From assembly GCF_014650875.1 (NCBI RefSeq), contig NZ_BMVU01000012.1:62001-126000 (forward strand): 64,000 nt of DNA, given 5' to 3'. Made by a program: the position numbers and the translations under genes. This stretch comes from Streptomyces minutiscleroticus (GTDB taxonomy: Bacteria; Actinomycetota; Actinomycetes; Streptomycetales; Streptomycetaceae). Positions 25,032 through 34,047 of this stretch are shown here, piece after piece (within the stretch, counting starts at the first letter, position 1; every line of letters begins with the position of its first letter). The notes below the pieces were generated by a model, which made no database searches, had not been told where the DNA came from, and was given only the letters and a program-made list of their open reading frames with translations.

Positions 25032-26975
25032 TCACGACTGGCCGATCCGTCGCGTCCGCCGCCCCAGCAGTTCCGCGAGCCCCCGGCGCGTGGCCGCCAG
25101 GACGACGCGGTCCTCGCGGCCGAGGACGTATCCCGGCGGCAGGTCCCACACCAGCCCCGACGCCTGGCCGGCGCGGCGCTCCTCCGGGGCCGCCGTGTCC
25201 AGGGCGAGCACCCGCCACTTCCCCTCGCGGAACGCGTCCGCGACCGTACGGCCCTCCAGCTGCGGGCACTCGGCGACGTCCACGGCCGCGAACAGCAGCA
25301 CCCGGCGCTCGACCGGGATCGCCCCCAGGACCTGACGCCCCATCATCGCGCCGGCGAAGGCGGGCGCCGCCAGGTGGGAGACGCTGCGGCTGCGGGTGAG
25401 CGCGCCCGGGTGCGCGGCGCGCAGGGTGCGGTACACGGCGGTCGCGAAGTCGTCGTCGTACAGCCGCAGGACGACCCGCAGGTCGGGCCGGACCGACCGG
25501 GCGTACAGGGCGGCCTCCAGGTTCGTGGTGTCCTCGCTGGTCAGGGCGAGCAGCGCGGCCGCCCGGTGGATCTTCGCGGCCTCCTGGACGCCCTCCTGCG
25601 TCACGTCGCCGACCACCACGGGGACCCGCAGCCGGCGCGCGAGGGGGACGCCGCGCGCCTCGGGGTCCGCCTCCACGCACACCACGGGGATGTGCAGCTC
25701 CCGCAGCCGAGCCAGCACCCGCGTACCGATCTTGCCCAGGCCCAGCAGGACGACGTGGCCGGAGAGCCCGCGCGGCGGTCTGCGCAGCGCGGTGCCGTTG
25801 CGGAAGGTGCCGAGGGCCTCCAGGACGGCGGCCAGCAGTACGGGCAGGAGCAGCAGCCCGACGAGTCCGGAGAGCAGTTGCAGGATCTGCCGGCCGCGGC
25901 TGTCCTCGAGGGCCGGTTCGTTGATGGCGAAGAGGTCCAGGAGGGTCAGGTAGGTGGCGTGCAGCGGGTGGTCGCCCGTGACCAGCATCGAGGCGACGGC
26001 GAGCGCGACGACGCACGCCACGAGGCCCGCGAACGACCAGCGCAGCCGCCGCGAGAAGAACTGGGAGAACGGCACGGCGCTGCGGCTCGTCGGCTGCGGG
26101 GGACCGGAGTACGACACGGCCTCCAGGACGACGGTGCCGCGCCCGGTCGCCGCCGCCACGGACTCCTCGCCGGGCAGCAGCCGCGGCCCGTCCCCGCTGC
26201 TCTCCGAACCCTCCGCGCCCGCCGGGTCGCTGGTCGTCGCCGACAGCAGCGCCAGGGTGCACAGCCCCGGGTCGGCGACGCGCCCCGGCCCCGGCGGCTG
26301 GCGCTCCACCGCCCGCAGCATCAGTCCGTCGGTCTGCACGACCTTGCTGGTGCCGGCCACGGCGGTGGCGGCGAGCGCGGGCGCGGCGGTGTCGGCGTCG
26401 GAGAGCACGGTCGTGGAGACGTCCTCGGCGCCGCCGAACCCCGTGCGGGGGCCTGCGCCGTTCCGCGCCCCGTCGCCGGGGTCCGCCGTCGCGAGCGCGG
26501 ACGCCTGGTCGAGCAGGGCCTGGAGGTGCCGGCCGAGCCGCCGGTTGTAGAGCCGGATCACCAGCCGCAGGCGGGGGTTGAGCCGGCGCGCGGTGAGCGC
26601 GGCGCGGATGTTCGTCTCGTCGTCGTCGTGCACGAGGGCGAGCGCGGCGGCCCGCTCCACCCCGGCCTCGGAGAGGACGGCCTCGGTCAGTTCGGCGGCC
26701 TCCACGACCTGCTCGGCGATCGCCCGCCCGGGGTCGCCCTCGCCGGTGCCGCCGGTGCCGGCGGTGCCGTTCCCGGGCGCCGTGCCGTTCCCGGCCGCCC
26801 GTGTCACGGCGGCCGAGACCCGGTCCAGCAGGGTCGACGTCCGGACCCGCCCCACCACGGGCGGGCGGACCGTGCGCCCGTCGGGCGGGACGACGAGGGT
26901 GACGGCCTCCCCGTACACCCCGCGCAACTCGGCCGCCAGCCGGTGCGCCAGCGCGTCGTCCCCGCACACCACCAT
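25032..26975 (-). CDS. Two-Rossmann (TrkA-N/RCK) membrane protein, ion-channel-like
   Basis: The 647-residue protein begins with a NAD-binding-like domain (MVVCGDDALAHRLAAELR, LVHDDDETNIRAALTARRLNP, RLVIRLYNRRLGRHL). It then has membrane helices near 310-330 and 362-385 with a short re-entrant-like LDLFAINEP between them. A second Rossmann domain with GLGKIGTRVLARLRE follows at about 405, then VVVGDVTQEGVQEAAKI and LTSEDTTNLEAALYARS. A TrkA-C-like tail ends it. This resembles CASTOR/POLLUX-type and RCK-gated channels. A GTG at 27050, in frame, is an alternative start; neither has a clear ribosome site. Confidence 0.88.
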   Translation of the reverse strand: MVVCGDDALAHRLAAELRGVYGEAVTLVVPPDGRTVRPPVVGRVRTSTLLDRVSAAVTRAAGNGTAPGNGTAGTGGTGEGDPGRAIAEQVVEAAELTEAVLSEAGVERAAALALVHDDDETNIRAALTARRLNPRLRLVIRLYNRRLGRHLQALLDQASALATADPGDGARNGAGPRTGFGGAEDVSTTVLSDADTAAPALAATAVAGTSKVVQTDGLMLRAVERQPPGPGRVADPGLCTLALLSATTSDPAGAEGSESSGDGPRLLPGEESVAAATGRGTVVLEAVSYSGPPQPTSRSAVPFSQFFSRRLRWSFAGLVACVVALAVASMLVTGDHPLHATYLTLLDLFAINEPALEDSRGRQILQLLSGLVGLLLLPVLLAAVLEALGTFRNGTALRRPPRGLSGHVVLLGLGKIGTRVLARLRELHIPVVCVEADPEARGVPLARRLRVPVVVGDVTQEGVQEAAKIHRAAALLALTSEDTTNLEAALYARSVRPDLRVVLRLYDDDFATAVYRTLRAAHPGALTRSRSVSHLAAPAFAGAMMGRQVLGAIPVERRVLLFAAVDVAECPQLEGRTVADAFREGKWRVLALDTAAPEERRAGQASGLVWDLPPGYVLGREDRVVLAATRRGLAELLGRRTRRIGQS

Positions 26976-27101
26976 GTGCGCGCCGCCGTGGGCCGGTCTG
27001 CCCGACGGCGTCGTCCCCGCAGCCCCGCTCTGTCCCGGAAAAGTCGCCACGGAGGAGAAGACTGCCCTATGACCTCGGCCGGTTCCGCACGGGTGCCCGA
27101 T

Positions 27102-27158
27102 CGGTACGCACCGTGACCACCGGTACGCACCGTCACCGCCGGTACGCACCGCGGCCGC
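27102..27158. repeat. Three 19-bp direct repeats
   Basis: CGGTACGCACCG-type units begin at 27102, 27121 and 27140, an exact 19-bp period. They flank the left side of the hairpin at 27150-27183. Confidence 0.9.
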
Positions 27159-27183
27159 CGTCCCGGAGGGGACGGCGGCCGTG
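27150..27183. terminator. Strong hairpin between channel-like and acyltransferase genes
   Basis: Eleven-base arms GGCCGCCGTCC and GGACGGCGGCC pair perfectly around CGGAGG, with extra pairing outside. They sit in the minus-strand intergenic gap. Confidence 0.6.
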
Positions 27184-27218
27184 ACGGTGTACGGGGAGAG
27201 TGACGGTGTACGGGGAGA
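27181..27218. repeat. Two 19-bp direct repeats, inverted relative to the left set
   Basis: GTGACGGTGTACGGGGAGA occurs at 27181 and 27200. Its reverse complement resembles the 19-mers at 27102-27158. Confidence 0.9.
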
Positions 27219-27276
27219 GAGGGAGGGCCGGGCTCCGCGGCCCTGTGCCCGGGGCCCTGCGCCCGGGGACGGACGC

Positions 27277-28506
27277 TCAGCCCTTGGCGGTGCCGGCGCC
27301 CCCGGCCGCCCCGGACGGCGTTCCGGCGGCGGCCGGGTCCTGCGCCTCGCGCGCCCTCCTGCCGGCGGTGTCCGCGCGGCGGTCCGGCTCGGCCGCGTCC
27401 CGCTTGAAGGCCCACTCCATCCTCGGCTCCATCGCGAAGCGGAAGACGCGCTGCACGGGTGGCGTGCACAACAGGGTGATGACGGCGGCGGCGAACACGG
27501 TGACCGCGATCTCGCCGGCCGGCCCATGCACCCAGCCGTGGTCGTACCAGTGCCAGAACCGCGAGCCCTTGGCCAGGAAGCCGTGCAGCAGGTAGCCGTA
27601 CAGCGTGCCCGCGCCCAGTGCCGTGAACCACATCGTGCGGCCCGGGACCCAGGCGAGGAAGCAGGCGACCAGGACCACCGAGCAGCCGAAGAGCGCGAGC
27701 GTCATGACGGCGCCGGTCCAGCCCGGCGCGGCCAGCTCCTGGGCGCTGTCGCGGCGGTAGAACCAGGCCGCGTTCATCTGCGGCGCCGCCCAGTAGGCGA
27801 CGGCGAGCGCGCCCGCGAGGACGGGCAGGGCCAGCAGCCGGGCCGAGCGGCGCCGCACCCGCCGGAAGTGCTCGGGCCCGAGGCACAGCCCCAGGACGAA
27901 GAAGGGCAGGAACTGCAGCACCCGCTGGAGGTCCAGGTCGTCGCCGATGTCGGGGGAGACGGAGGCGAGGACGGCGATCGCGAGGGCGATCGGCAGCGGC
28001 CACCGCACGATCCGCCACAGCGGGGTGGTCAGCCGCCAGATGAACAGCGCCCCCAGGAACCAGGTGAGGTACCAGGGGTCGAGCAGGCTGATCGGATGGG
28101 CCGGGTCGTCGTCGGCCCACCGCTTGAAGAGCGAGTACGCCACCTCGAAGACGACGTAGGGCACGGCGACGCCGGTGACCAGCCGCCGGATCCGCTTCGG
28201 GCTGCCGTCGAAGCTGCGCGAGAAGTAGCCGGAGATGACGATGAAGGCCGGCATGTGGAAGGTGTACACGGCGATGTACAGGGCCGCCGCCGCCCTGCTC
28301 TCGCCGCGCAGCGGCTCCCACGCGTGCCCCATGGCGACGAGGACGATGGCCAGGTACTTGGCGTTGTCGAAGAAGGCGTCGCGCTGGGCGGGCCTCGGCG
28401 CGGAGGCGGCCGCCGGCGCGTTCGCTCTCGCCCGCGACGAGGAGCCCGGCGAGGACGCCGCGGCGGTCCCCGGAACTGACTCGGACACGGTCCCCGCCCT
28501 CGCCAC
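27277..28506 (-). CDS. Integral membrane acyltransferase (acyltransferase 3 / OpgC-like)
   Basis: The 409-residue protein has about ten membrane helices. The family start is RDAFFDNAKYLAIVLVAMGHAW, where the His after the first helix is the expected catalytic residue. It continues with YTFHMPAFIVISGYFSRS and DPWYLTWFLGALFIWRL. It probably transfers acyl groups onto a surface glycan or secreted molecule. The C-terminal 45 residues are Arg/Ala/Gly-rich and cytoplasmic. The GTG at 28506 follows GAGAGGCAGAGG. No biosynthetic partner is adjacent, so the acceptor is unknown. Confidence 0.9.
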   Translation of the reverse strand: MARAGTVSESVPGTAAASSPGSSSRARANAPAAASAPRPAQRDAFFDNAKYLAIVLVAMGHAWEPLRGESRAAAALYIAVYTFHMPAFIVISGYFSRSFDGSPKRIRRLVTGVAVPYVVFEVAYSLFKRWADDDPAHPISLLDPWYLTWFLGALFIWRLTTPLWRIVRWPLPIALAIAVLASVSPDIGDDLDLQRVLQFLPFFVLGLCLGPEHFRRVRRRSARLLALPVLAGALAVAYWAAPQMNAAWFYRRDSAQELAAPGWTGAVMTLALFGCSVVLVACFLAWVPGRTMWFTALGAGTLYGYLLHGFLAKGSRFWHWYDHGWVHGPAGEIAVTVFAAAVITLLCTPPVQRVFRFAMEPRMEWAFKRDAAEPDRRADTAGRRAREAQDPAAAGTPSGAAGGAGTAKG

Positions 28507-28876
28507 GACCTCTGCCTCTCGTTCGGTTCCCGAGTGCCCGGCACGGGCACTCCTACGGTCCGGACCCCGGCCGGCCGGTCCTGCGGCCGGACCGGCGCGG
28601 CCGGTGTGCGCGGGCGGCCCTGAGGCCCTTCGCCGACCGGACGACCGCGCGCTCCGTCACAGGCACTCCCTCGTGGAACCCCGGTGGACGTCATCGCGTC
28701 TTACCGGAAACGAGGCAATCATGTGACCGGCGGCCATCCGCGGCACGGTAGCCACCACTCGCACCTCCCGTAAACCTGGGCAGCTCAGGGGAGGGGGCCG
28801 AGGGACGGATACCGGGCACCTTCGTTCCGGTACGGCGCGTCCTCAGGGGCCGGCGGCGCCGGCGTCCCGCGCGGGC
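28507..28876. other. Non-coding gap upstream of the acyltransferase
   Basis: I see no gene here. It should hold the acyltransferase promoter. Local GC falls around 28700-28780. Confidence 0.5.
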
Positions 28877-28925
28877 ACGAAAAATGCCCGATCGCTGGCG
28901 ACGGGGGATGCACCAGCGATCGGGC
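28877..28925 (-). terminator. Rho-independent terminator of the nSTAND gene
   Basis: Thirteen-base arms (GCCCGATCGCTGG and its complement) pair perfectly around 14 bases. On the minus strand they are followed by ATTTTTCG, an unusually good U-tract for this genome. It lies about 97 bases after the stop at 29022. Confidence 0.85.
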
Positions 28926-29021
28926 TGCGGCAAGCGTAACAACGCCGCTCGCGCGGCGGGGGCGAACCGCTCGGGCGGAGCCGGGGGTTGTGATCGGTAT
29001 CACGTCGTGCCGGGGAGGCGG

Positions 29022-32000
29022 CTACCGGTCGCACGGGGGGTCGTAGGAGAGGCGCGGGAGGTATTCGTGCCACTTCTCCCGCGTCAGGACGTTGCGGGTG
29101 GTCGAGCAGACGCGCCGGATGGCCTCGTCGACGTCCAGGTTCCACAGCCTGACCGTGTCCGCGCCGCTGGAGACGCCGAGCATGTGGCTCTCGGGGCTGA
29201 AGGAGAGGAAGTTCCCCGTCTTGGCGTTGGGGCTCATCGCCTGCCCGATGGCGGCGGCCCCGGAGGGCTCGTCGACGTCCCAGAGCCGGATGGTGTTGTC
29301 GTTGCCGCCGCTGGCCAGGGTGCGGCCGTCCGGGCTGAAGGTCAGGGACACCACCGCCTCGGTGTGGCCGGTGAGGGGATCGCCGAGCGGGGCCGCCGTA
29401 CCGGTGCCGGTGTTCTTCCAGAGCCGGACCGTGTCGTCGTCGCCGCCGCTGGCCAGGGTGCGGCCGTCCGGGCTGAAGAGGAGGGTGTTGACGGGGCCGG
29501 AGTGTCCCTTGAGCGGTGCGCCCCGCGGGGTCGCGCGGCGGGGGTCGGTGACGTCCCAGAGGCGGACGGTGCCGTCGGCGCTGCCGCTGGCCAGGGTGCG
29601 GCCGTCCGGGCTGAAGGCGAGGCCGTTGACGTAGCCCTTGTGGCCGGTGAGCGGCTTGCCGAGAGGACGGGGCCGGGACGGGTCGGCGACGTCCCACAGC
29701 TGGACGGTGCGGTCGTCGTGGTCCGTCGCCAGGGTGCGGCCGTCCGGGCCGAACGCCAGGGCGTCGGCGCCCGCGTAACGGGTGCGCAGCTTCACCGGCG
29801 GGCCGTGGGGGACGGGGTGCGCGGGGTCGGCGACGTCCCACAGCTGGAAGGTGTTCTCCCCGCCCGTCAGCGCCGCGAGGGTGCGGCCGTCGGGGGAGAA
29901 CACCAGGGAACGGGCGACGTCGCCCGCCGACATGAACGGCTCGCTCAGCGCAACGGGCCGGTCCGCGGCCGCCACGTCCCACAGACGTATCCGCCCGTCG
30001 CGCGCGGCGGTCGCCAGGACCCCACCGTCCGGGCGGAAGGCGCCGACCTCGCCGACCATGTCCGACCCCGGGAGCGACCAGAGGCGCACCTTGCTGTCGC
30101 CGTTGCCGGTGGCCAGGGTGCGGCCGTCGGGGCTGAAGCCGAGGGCGTACATCTCGCCGCTGCCCCCGGCCAGGGGCTCGCCGACCTGCGACGGGTACGC
30201 CGGGTCGCCGACGTTCCACAGGCTGGCCGTGGAGTCCGCGCTGGCGGCGGCGAGCATGTCGCCGTCCGGGCTGAAGGCCACCGACCACACGGGTCCGGTG
30301 TGGCCGGTGAGCGGGGTGCCGATCTGCTGCGCGTCCCCGGGGTCGGCGACGTCCCACAGGCGTACGGTGTCGTCCGCGCTGCCGCTGGCGAGGGTGCGGC
30401 CGTCGGGGCTGAACGCCACCGAGTGGACCAGGCCGGAGTGGCCCTCGAGCGCCGTGCCGATCCGCCGCGGGTGGCGCACGTCGGCCGTGTCCCAGAGCCG
30501 GATCGTGTCGTCGTTGCCGCCGGTGGCCAGCGTCCGTCCGTCGGGGCTGAACGCCACGGCGCGGACGGCGGCGGTGTGCCCGGTCAGCGTGGCCAGGGCC
30601 GTCGGCCGGCTCCGCTCCGCCACGTCCCACAGGCGGACGGCGCCGTCGTCGGAGGCGGACGCCAGGGTGCGGCCGTCCGGGCTGAAGGCGAGCAGGTAGA
30701 TCGTGCCGCCGTGGCCGTTCAGAGGGGAGCCGAGCCGGCGGGGGTGGCCGGGGTCCCGCACGTCCCACAGCCGGATCGTGCCGTCGTCCCCCGCGCTGAC
30801 CAGGGTGCGGCCGTCCGGGCTGAACAGCGCGGTGCTCACCCAGCTCGTGTGGCCGGTGAGGGGCCCGCCCAGCCGCCGCGGGCGGGTCGGGTCGGAGACG
30901 TCCCACAGCCGGACGGTCCGGTCGTAGCCGGCCGTCGCCAGGAGGTTCCCGCTCGGGTCGAACGACGTGAGGTAGACGGCGCCGGTGTGCCCGAGGAGCG
31001 GCGTGGCCAGCGGGGAGTTGACGATCGAGACCAGGCGGTTGCCGGCGCCCTGGTCGTCCGGGCGGAGGCGGTGGGCCACCAGGTCGAGCTGGGCGGACAG
31101 CGACGGGTCCGTGTACTGGACGCGGTCGGCCTCCGCGACCACCTGCTCGAACACCGCGTCGTTGCGCTGCTGCCACGCCACCACGGCCGAGCCGACGGCC
31201 ACCACGGCCAGGGCGACCAGCGCCGCCACCGCGCCGCGCCTGAGCAGCACCGTGCGTCTGCGCAGCCGGACCGAGGCGGCCAGGAACTCCATCGCGCTGC
31301 GGGTCAGGAAGGTGTCGCCGGCGGACTGCGCCCAGGCGCGTGCCTGCTCGAGGCGGGAGCCGCGGTAGAGCAGCGACGTGTCGCGGTCCGAGCCCTCCCA
31401 GGCCCGGCCGTCCTCCTCCAGGCGCTGGCGCAGCAGGTGGTCGTTCCTGCCCTCGTCGATCCAATTGCGCAGGCGCGGCCAGGCGTGCAGCAGCGCCTCG
31501 TGGGTGATCTCCACGGTCTCCGCGTCGAGCGTGACCAGCCGGGCGCGGACCAGGGCTTCGAGCGACTCCTCCGTCTTGCCGGGGTCCGTCGACTCCGCGG
31601 ACAGCTGACGGCGCGTGCCCCGTCTGCGGGTGGCGTGGGTGTCCTCGCCCAGCCGGACCAGCCTGAGCAGGAGCAGCCGGGCGGCCGTGCGCGCCGCCGG
31701 GTCGAGGCCGGACCAGGCGCGCTCGGCGGTCGCCGCCACCGCTCCCTGGATCCCGCCCGCCGCGCGGTAGCCGGCCAGGGTGAGCCGTCCCGCCTTCCGC
31801 CGCTGCCAGGTGGCGAGCAGGGCGTGGGAGAGGAGCGGCAGCACGCCCGCGTCGTGGGCGCCGCGGGGGCCGTCGGCGCTCACCTCCCGGACGATCAGTT
31901 CCGCGAGGCCCGGCTCCAGTTCCATGCCCACGGCCTTGGCCGGGCCGGTCACCGCCTCGCGCAGCTCCGCGGTGGTCAGCGGTCCGAGCACCATGTGCCG

Positions 32001-33296
32001 GTGCTGGAGCGCGTCGGCCAGTTCGGGATGGTCCAGGCACCGCTCGTAGAAGTCGGCGCGGACGCCCAGGACGACGAGTACGGGGGCCGGCCCGCCGGAG
32101 CCGTCGGGGTCCCCGGGGCCGGCGGGCGTGCAGGCGGCGTGGAGGATCCGGATGAAGGCGCGCCGCTCCGCCTCGTCCGGGCAGAGGGTGAACGCCTCCT
32201 CGAACTGGTCCACGATGACGACCGGACGGCCGCCGGAGGGTCTTGCGCGCCGCGCCCACGCGGCGACGGCCTCCCGTACGGCGTCCGCGAAGCGTGAGGC
32301 GTCGGACGGGTCGGACGGATCAGGCCGATCGGATGTACGGAGCGAGTGGGGTGCGTCCGGCACACCGGACGCGTCGGACGCACCGGAAGCGCTGGATGCG
32401 TCGGGTGTACCAGATGTTCTGAATACCCCGGGTGCACCAGATGCGCTGGATGCATTGGATGTGTCAGATGCCTCAGAGGTGCTGAGCGCACTGGATGTGC
32501 CGGATGTGCCGGCGGGTGGGTCGGGCTCCCCCGTCGCGGGCTCCGCCGCGTCTTCCTCCGTGTCCCCCTCCGGGCCGCGCACGACGGCCGCGAGATCGGG
32601 TATCCGGCGGACCAGTTCCCCGAGGGGGTCGGCCCCCGGCACGAGCTGCAGGACCTCCCGCGCCCGGTTTGTCCCGCCGCCCAGCGCGCCCTCCTGCAGC
32701 GCGGGCACCAGGCCGGCGTGCAGCAGGGAGGACTTCCCCGCCCCCGAGGCGCCGACGAGCATGACGAGCCCGCCGGTCCCCTCCACCGCGCGGAGCTGTT
32801 CCACGAGGGCGCCGGTGCTGCGCTCCCGCCCGAAGAACCACCGGGCGTCCTCCTCGCGGTACGAGGCCAGTCCCCGGTACGGACACACGCCGGAGACGGG
32901 CGGCGCCCCGGCCGGGGGCTGCTTCTCCTCCTCGGGGCCCTCGTCCCGGTCGCCGACCGGGTCGGCGACCGCGCGCTCCCACAGGCGCTGCCACTGGGCC
33001 AGGTCGTACAGGCCCTTGGAGACCGGCACGGGCCGTGCGCGCCGCGCCTGGGGGATCAGGACGTGCAGCACCGCCGCGAGGGCGGCGAACTGGGCGGGCA
33101 CGTTCCTGGCCCGCCGCCAGTCGCTGATCCGCTGGGCGGACACCCGCACGGGCCGCCCGCGCTCGTCGGCCCGCTGCAGCCGGTCGACCGCTCCGGACAC
33201 CAGCTTGAGGGGCGGATTACCGGCCTCCTTGTACAGCAGCGCGAGCCGTTCCGCGAAGGCCGTACGCGCCCCCGAGTCGGCACCCAAGGTCTCCAC
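29022..33296 (-). CDS. nSTAND NTPase with HTH-like N terminus and 14 WD40 repeats
   Basis: The 1,424-residue protein starts with a helical domain of about 85 residues that includes VSAQRISDWRRARNVP, an XRE/HTH-like recognition segment. A STAND NTPase (nSTAND1 type) follows: YRGLASYREEDARWFFGRE, Walker A GASGAGKSS near 181-189, Walker B VVIVDQFEEAF near 358, and the helical ITHEALLHAWPRL region. A low-complexity insert of about 70 residues (near 260-332) separates the Walker motifs. One membrane helix lies near 689-712. From about 769 there are 14 WD40 units (FSPDGRTLASG...TVRLWDV), enough for two seven-bladed propellers. Likely a sensor/scaffold switch; the target is unknown. The GTG at 33296 lacks a well-spaced ribosome site. 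Confidence 0.93.
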   Translation of the reverse strand: METLGADSGARTAFAERLALLYKEAGNPPLKLVSGAVDRLQRADERGRPVRVSAQRISDWRRARNVPAQFAALAAVLHVLIPQARRARPVPVSKGLYDLAQWQRLWERAVADPVGDRDEGPEEEKQPPAGAPPVSGVCPYRGLASYREEDARWFFGRERSTGALVEQLRAVEGTGGLVMLVGASGAGKSSLLHAGLVPALQEGALGGGTNRAREVLQLVPGADPLGELVRRIPDLAAVVRGPEGDTEEDAAEPATGEPDPPAGTSGTSSALSTSEASDTSNASSASGAPGVFRTSGTPDASSASGASDASGVPDAPHSLRTSDRPDPSDPSDASRFADAVREAVAAWARRARPSGGRPVVIVDQFEEAFTLCPDEAERRAFIRILHAACTPAGPGDPDGSGGPAPVLVVLGVRADFYERCLDHPELADALQHRHMVLGPLTTAELREAVTGPAKAVGMELEPGLAELIVREVSADGPRGAHDAGVLPLLSHALLATWQRRKAGRLTLAGYRAAGGIQGAVAATAERAWSGLDPAARTAARLLLLRLVRLGEDTHATRRRGTRRQLSAESTDPGKTEESLEALVRARLVTLDAETVEITHEALLHAWPRLRNWIDEGRNDHLLRQRLEEDGRAWEGSDRDTSLLYRGSRLEQARAWAQSAGDTFLTRSAMEFLAASVRLRRRTVLLRRGAVAALVALAVVAVGSAVVAWQQRNDAVFEQVVAEADRVQYTDPSLSAQLDLVAHRLRPDDQGAGNRLVSIVNSPLATPLLGHTGAVYLTSFDPSGNLLATAGYDRTVRLWDVSDPTRPRRLGGPLTGHTSWVSTALFSPDGRTLVSAGDDGTIRLWDVRDPGHPRRLGSPLNGHGGTIYLLAFSPDGRTLASASDDGAVRLWDVAERSRPTALATLTGHTAAVRAVAFSPDGRTLATGGNDDTIRLWDTADVRHPRRIGTALEGHSGLVHSVAFSPDGRTLASGSADDTVRLWDVADPGDAQQIGTPLTGHTGPVWSVAFSPDGDMLAAASADSTASLWNVGDPAYPSQVGEPLAGGSGEMYALGFSPDGRTLATGNGDSKVRLWSLPGSDMVGEVGAFRPDGGVLATAARDGRIRLWDVAAADRPVALSEPFMSAGDVARSLVFSPDGRTLAALTGGENTFQLWDVADPAHPVPHGPPVKLRTRYAGADALAFGPDGRTLATDHDDRTVQLWDVADPSRPRPLGKPLTGHKGYVNGLAFSPDGRTLASGSADGTVRLWDVTDPRRATPRGAPLKGHSGPVNTLLFSPDGRTLASGGDDDTVRLWKNTGTGTAAPLGDPLTGHTEAVVSLTFSPDGRTLASGGNDNTIRLWDVDEPSGAAAIGQAMSPNAKTGNFLSFSPESHMLGVSSGADTVRLWNLDVDEAIRRVCSTTRNVLTREKWHEYLPRLSYDPPCDR
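32310..32515. repeat. Degenerate short-period repeat inside the nSTAND NTPase domain
   Basis: Iterated GGATGNNNYNGA-like motifs with visibly lower GC than the flanks encode a Ser/Ala/Asp/Thr-rich insert (units such as SDASGVPDA and SNASSASGA). Several other frames are also open across it. Confidence 0.7.
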
Positions 33297-33849
33297 CCCT
33301 TACTTCGCTCGCGCCTCACTTCCGGACCGGAAAACTCACTTTATACGGCTGACCTGCGGTTATGTCGCCAACCGGACGCTCGGGCCTCCTCCGCCGGAGC
33401 CCCAGATGGCACGATCGCGGTGCAGTGGCGCTCCCGTCGCACGTCGCCCGGACAGGCCACCATTCCAGTGCTCCGACGGGCAACTCCCGCCATACGTTCT
33501 CGGCCAGCTCCCCTGAGCGACGAGGCGGCGGTGAAGGCCCGTCGCGTGAGACCGACAGACCAGCGGAACCGGTGCCGGACCATCCGCTGTCGTACTGACC
33601 AGGTGCCCGGTCACCACCCGATCCACACCGGCACGGCGCCGATCGACGCCGCCCCGCCGTCCGGCACCGGTCCCCACGAGGGGAGGGACCGGCGCCGGAC
33701 ACTCGGGGTCCGTACGTCCTCCTCCGCGCTCACCGCGGGGTCGGCCCGTCCACCACCGAAACCGAACGGACCGGTCCGAACCGGTCCGGACCGCGCTCGA
33801 ACCGGCAAGAGCCGACCCCGAACCGGTCCGAGCCGTACCCGGGAACGCG
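33297..33849. other. Non-coding gap between the nSTAND gene and tRNA-Pro
   Basis: I see no gene here. It presumably holds the nSTAND promoter. Around 33768-33836 ACCGGTCCG or AACCGGTCCG-type motifs recur at least three times, forming short inverted and direct repeats. Confidence 0.5.
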
Positions 33850-33884
33850 TCAGGCCCGGCTTCCGTGACGGAAACCGGGCCTGA
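33850..33884 (-). terminator. Terminator of tRNA-Pro
   Basis: The stem TCAGGCCCGG-C-TTCCG pairs with CGGAA-A-CCGGGCCTGA around a TGA loop. That is 15 base pairs with one 1x1 mismatch, 14 bases past the tRNA 3' end. There is no U-tract. Confidence 0.75.
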
Positions 33885-33898
33885 GCCTTACTTCACTG

Positions 33899-33972
33899 TC
33901 GGGGTGGCGGGATTTGAACCCACGACCTCTTCGTCCCGAACGAAGCGCGCTGCCAAGCTGCGCTACACCCCG
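33899..33972 (-). tRNA. tRNA-Pro (anticodon CGG)
   Basis: The 74-base minus-strand cloverleaf has acceptor arms CGGGGTG/CACCCCG and a D-arm GCGCAGCTTGGCAGCGC. The anticodon stem CTTCG/CGAAG closes the loop TTCGGGA, placing CGG at positions 34-36 with G37. The T-arm is GTGGGTTCAAATCCCGC, followed by discriminator A. CCA is not encoded. It reads CCG proline codons, abundant in this genome. tRNA-Pro genes serve as integration sites for pSAM2-type elements in Streptomyces, but no integrase or duplicated 3' end was seen nearby. Confidence 0.97.
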
Positions 33973-34047
33973 ATGTCACTCCCGGGCGTGCTGCCCTTGG
34001 CGACGTCGTTTACTTTAGCCCACCCGCCGCCGGAGACGAAATCCGGT

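Noticed and set aside
28884..32297. Plus-strand frame of more than 1,100 codons opposite the nSTAND gene
   Set aside because: Its apparent repeats are the mirror of the WD40 repeats on the minus strand.
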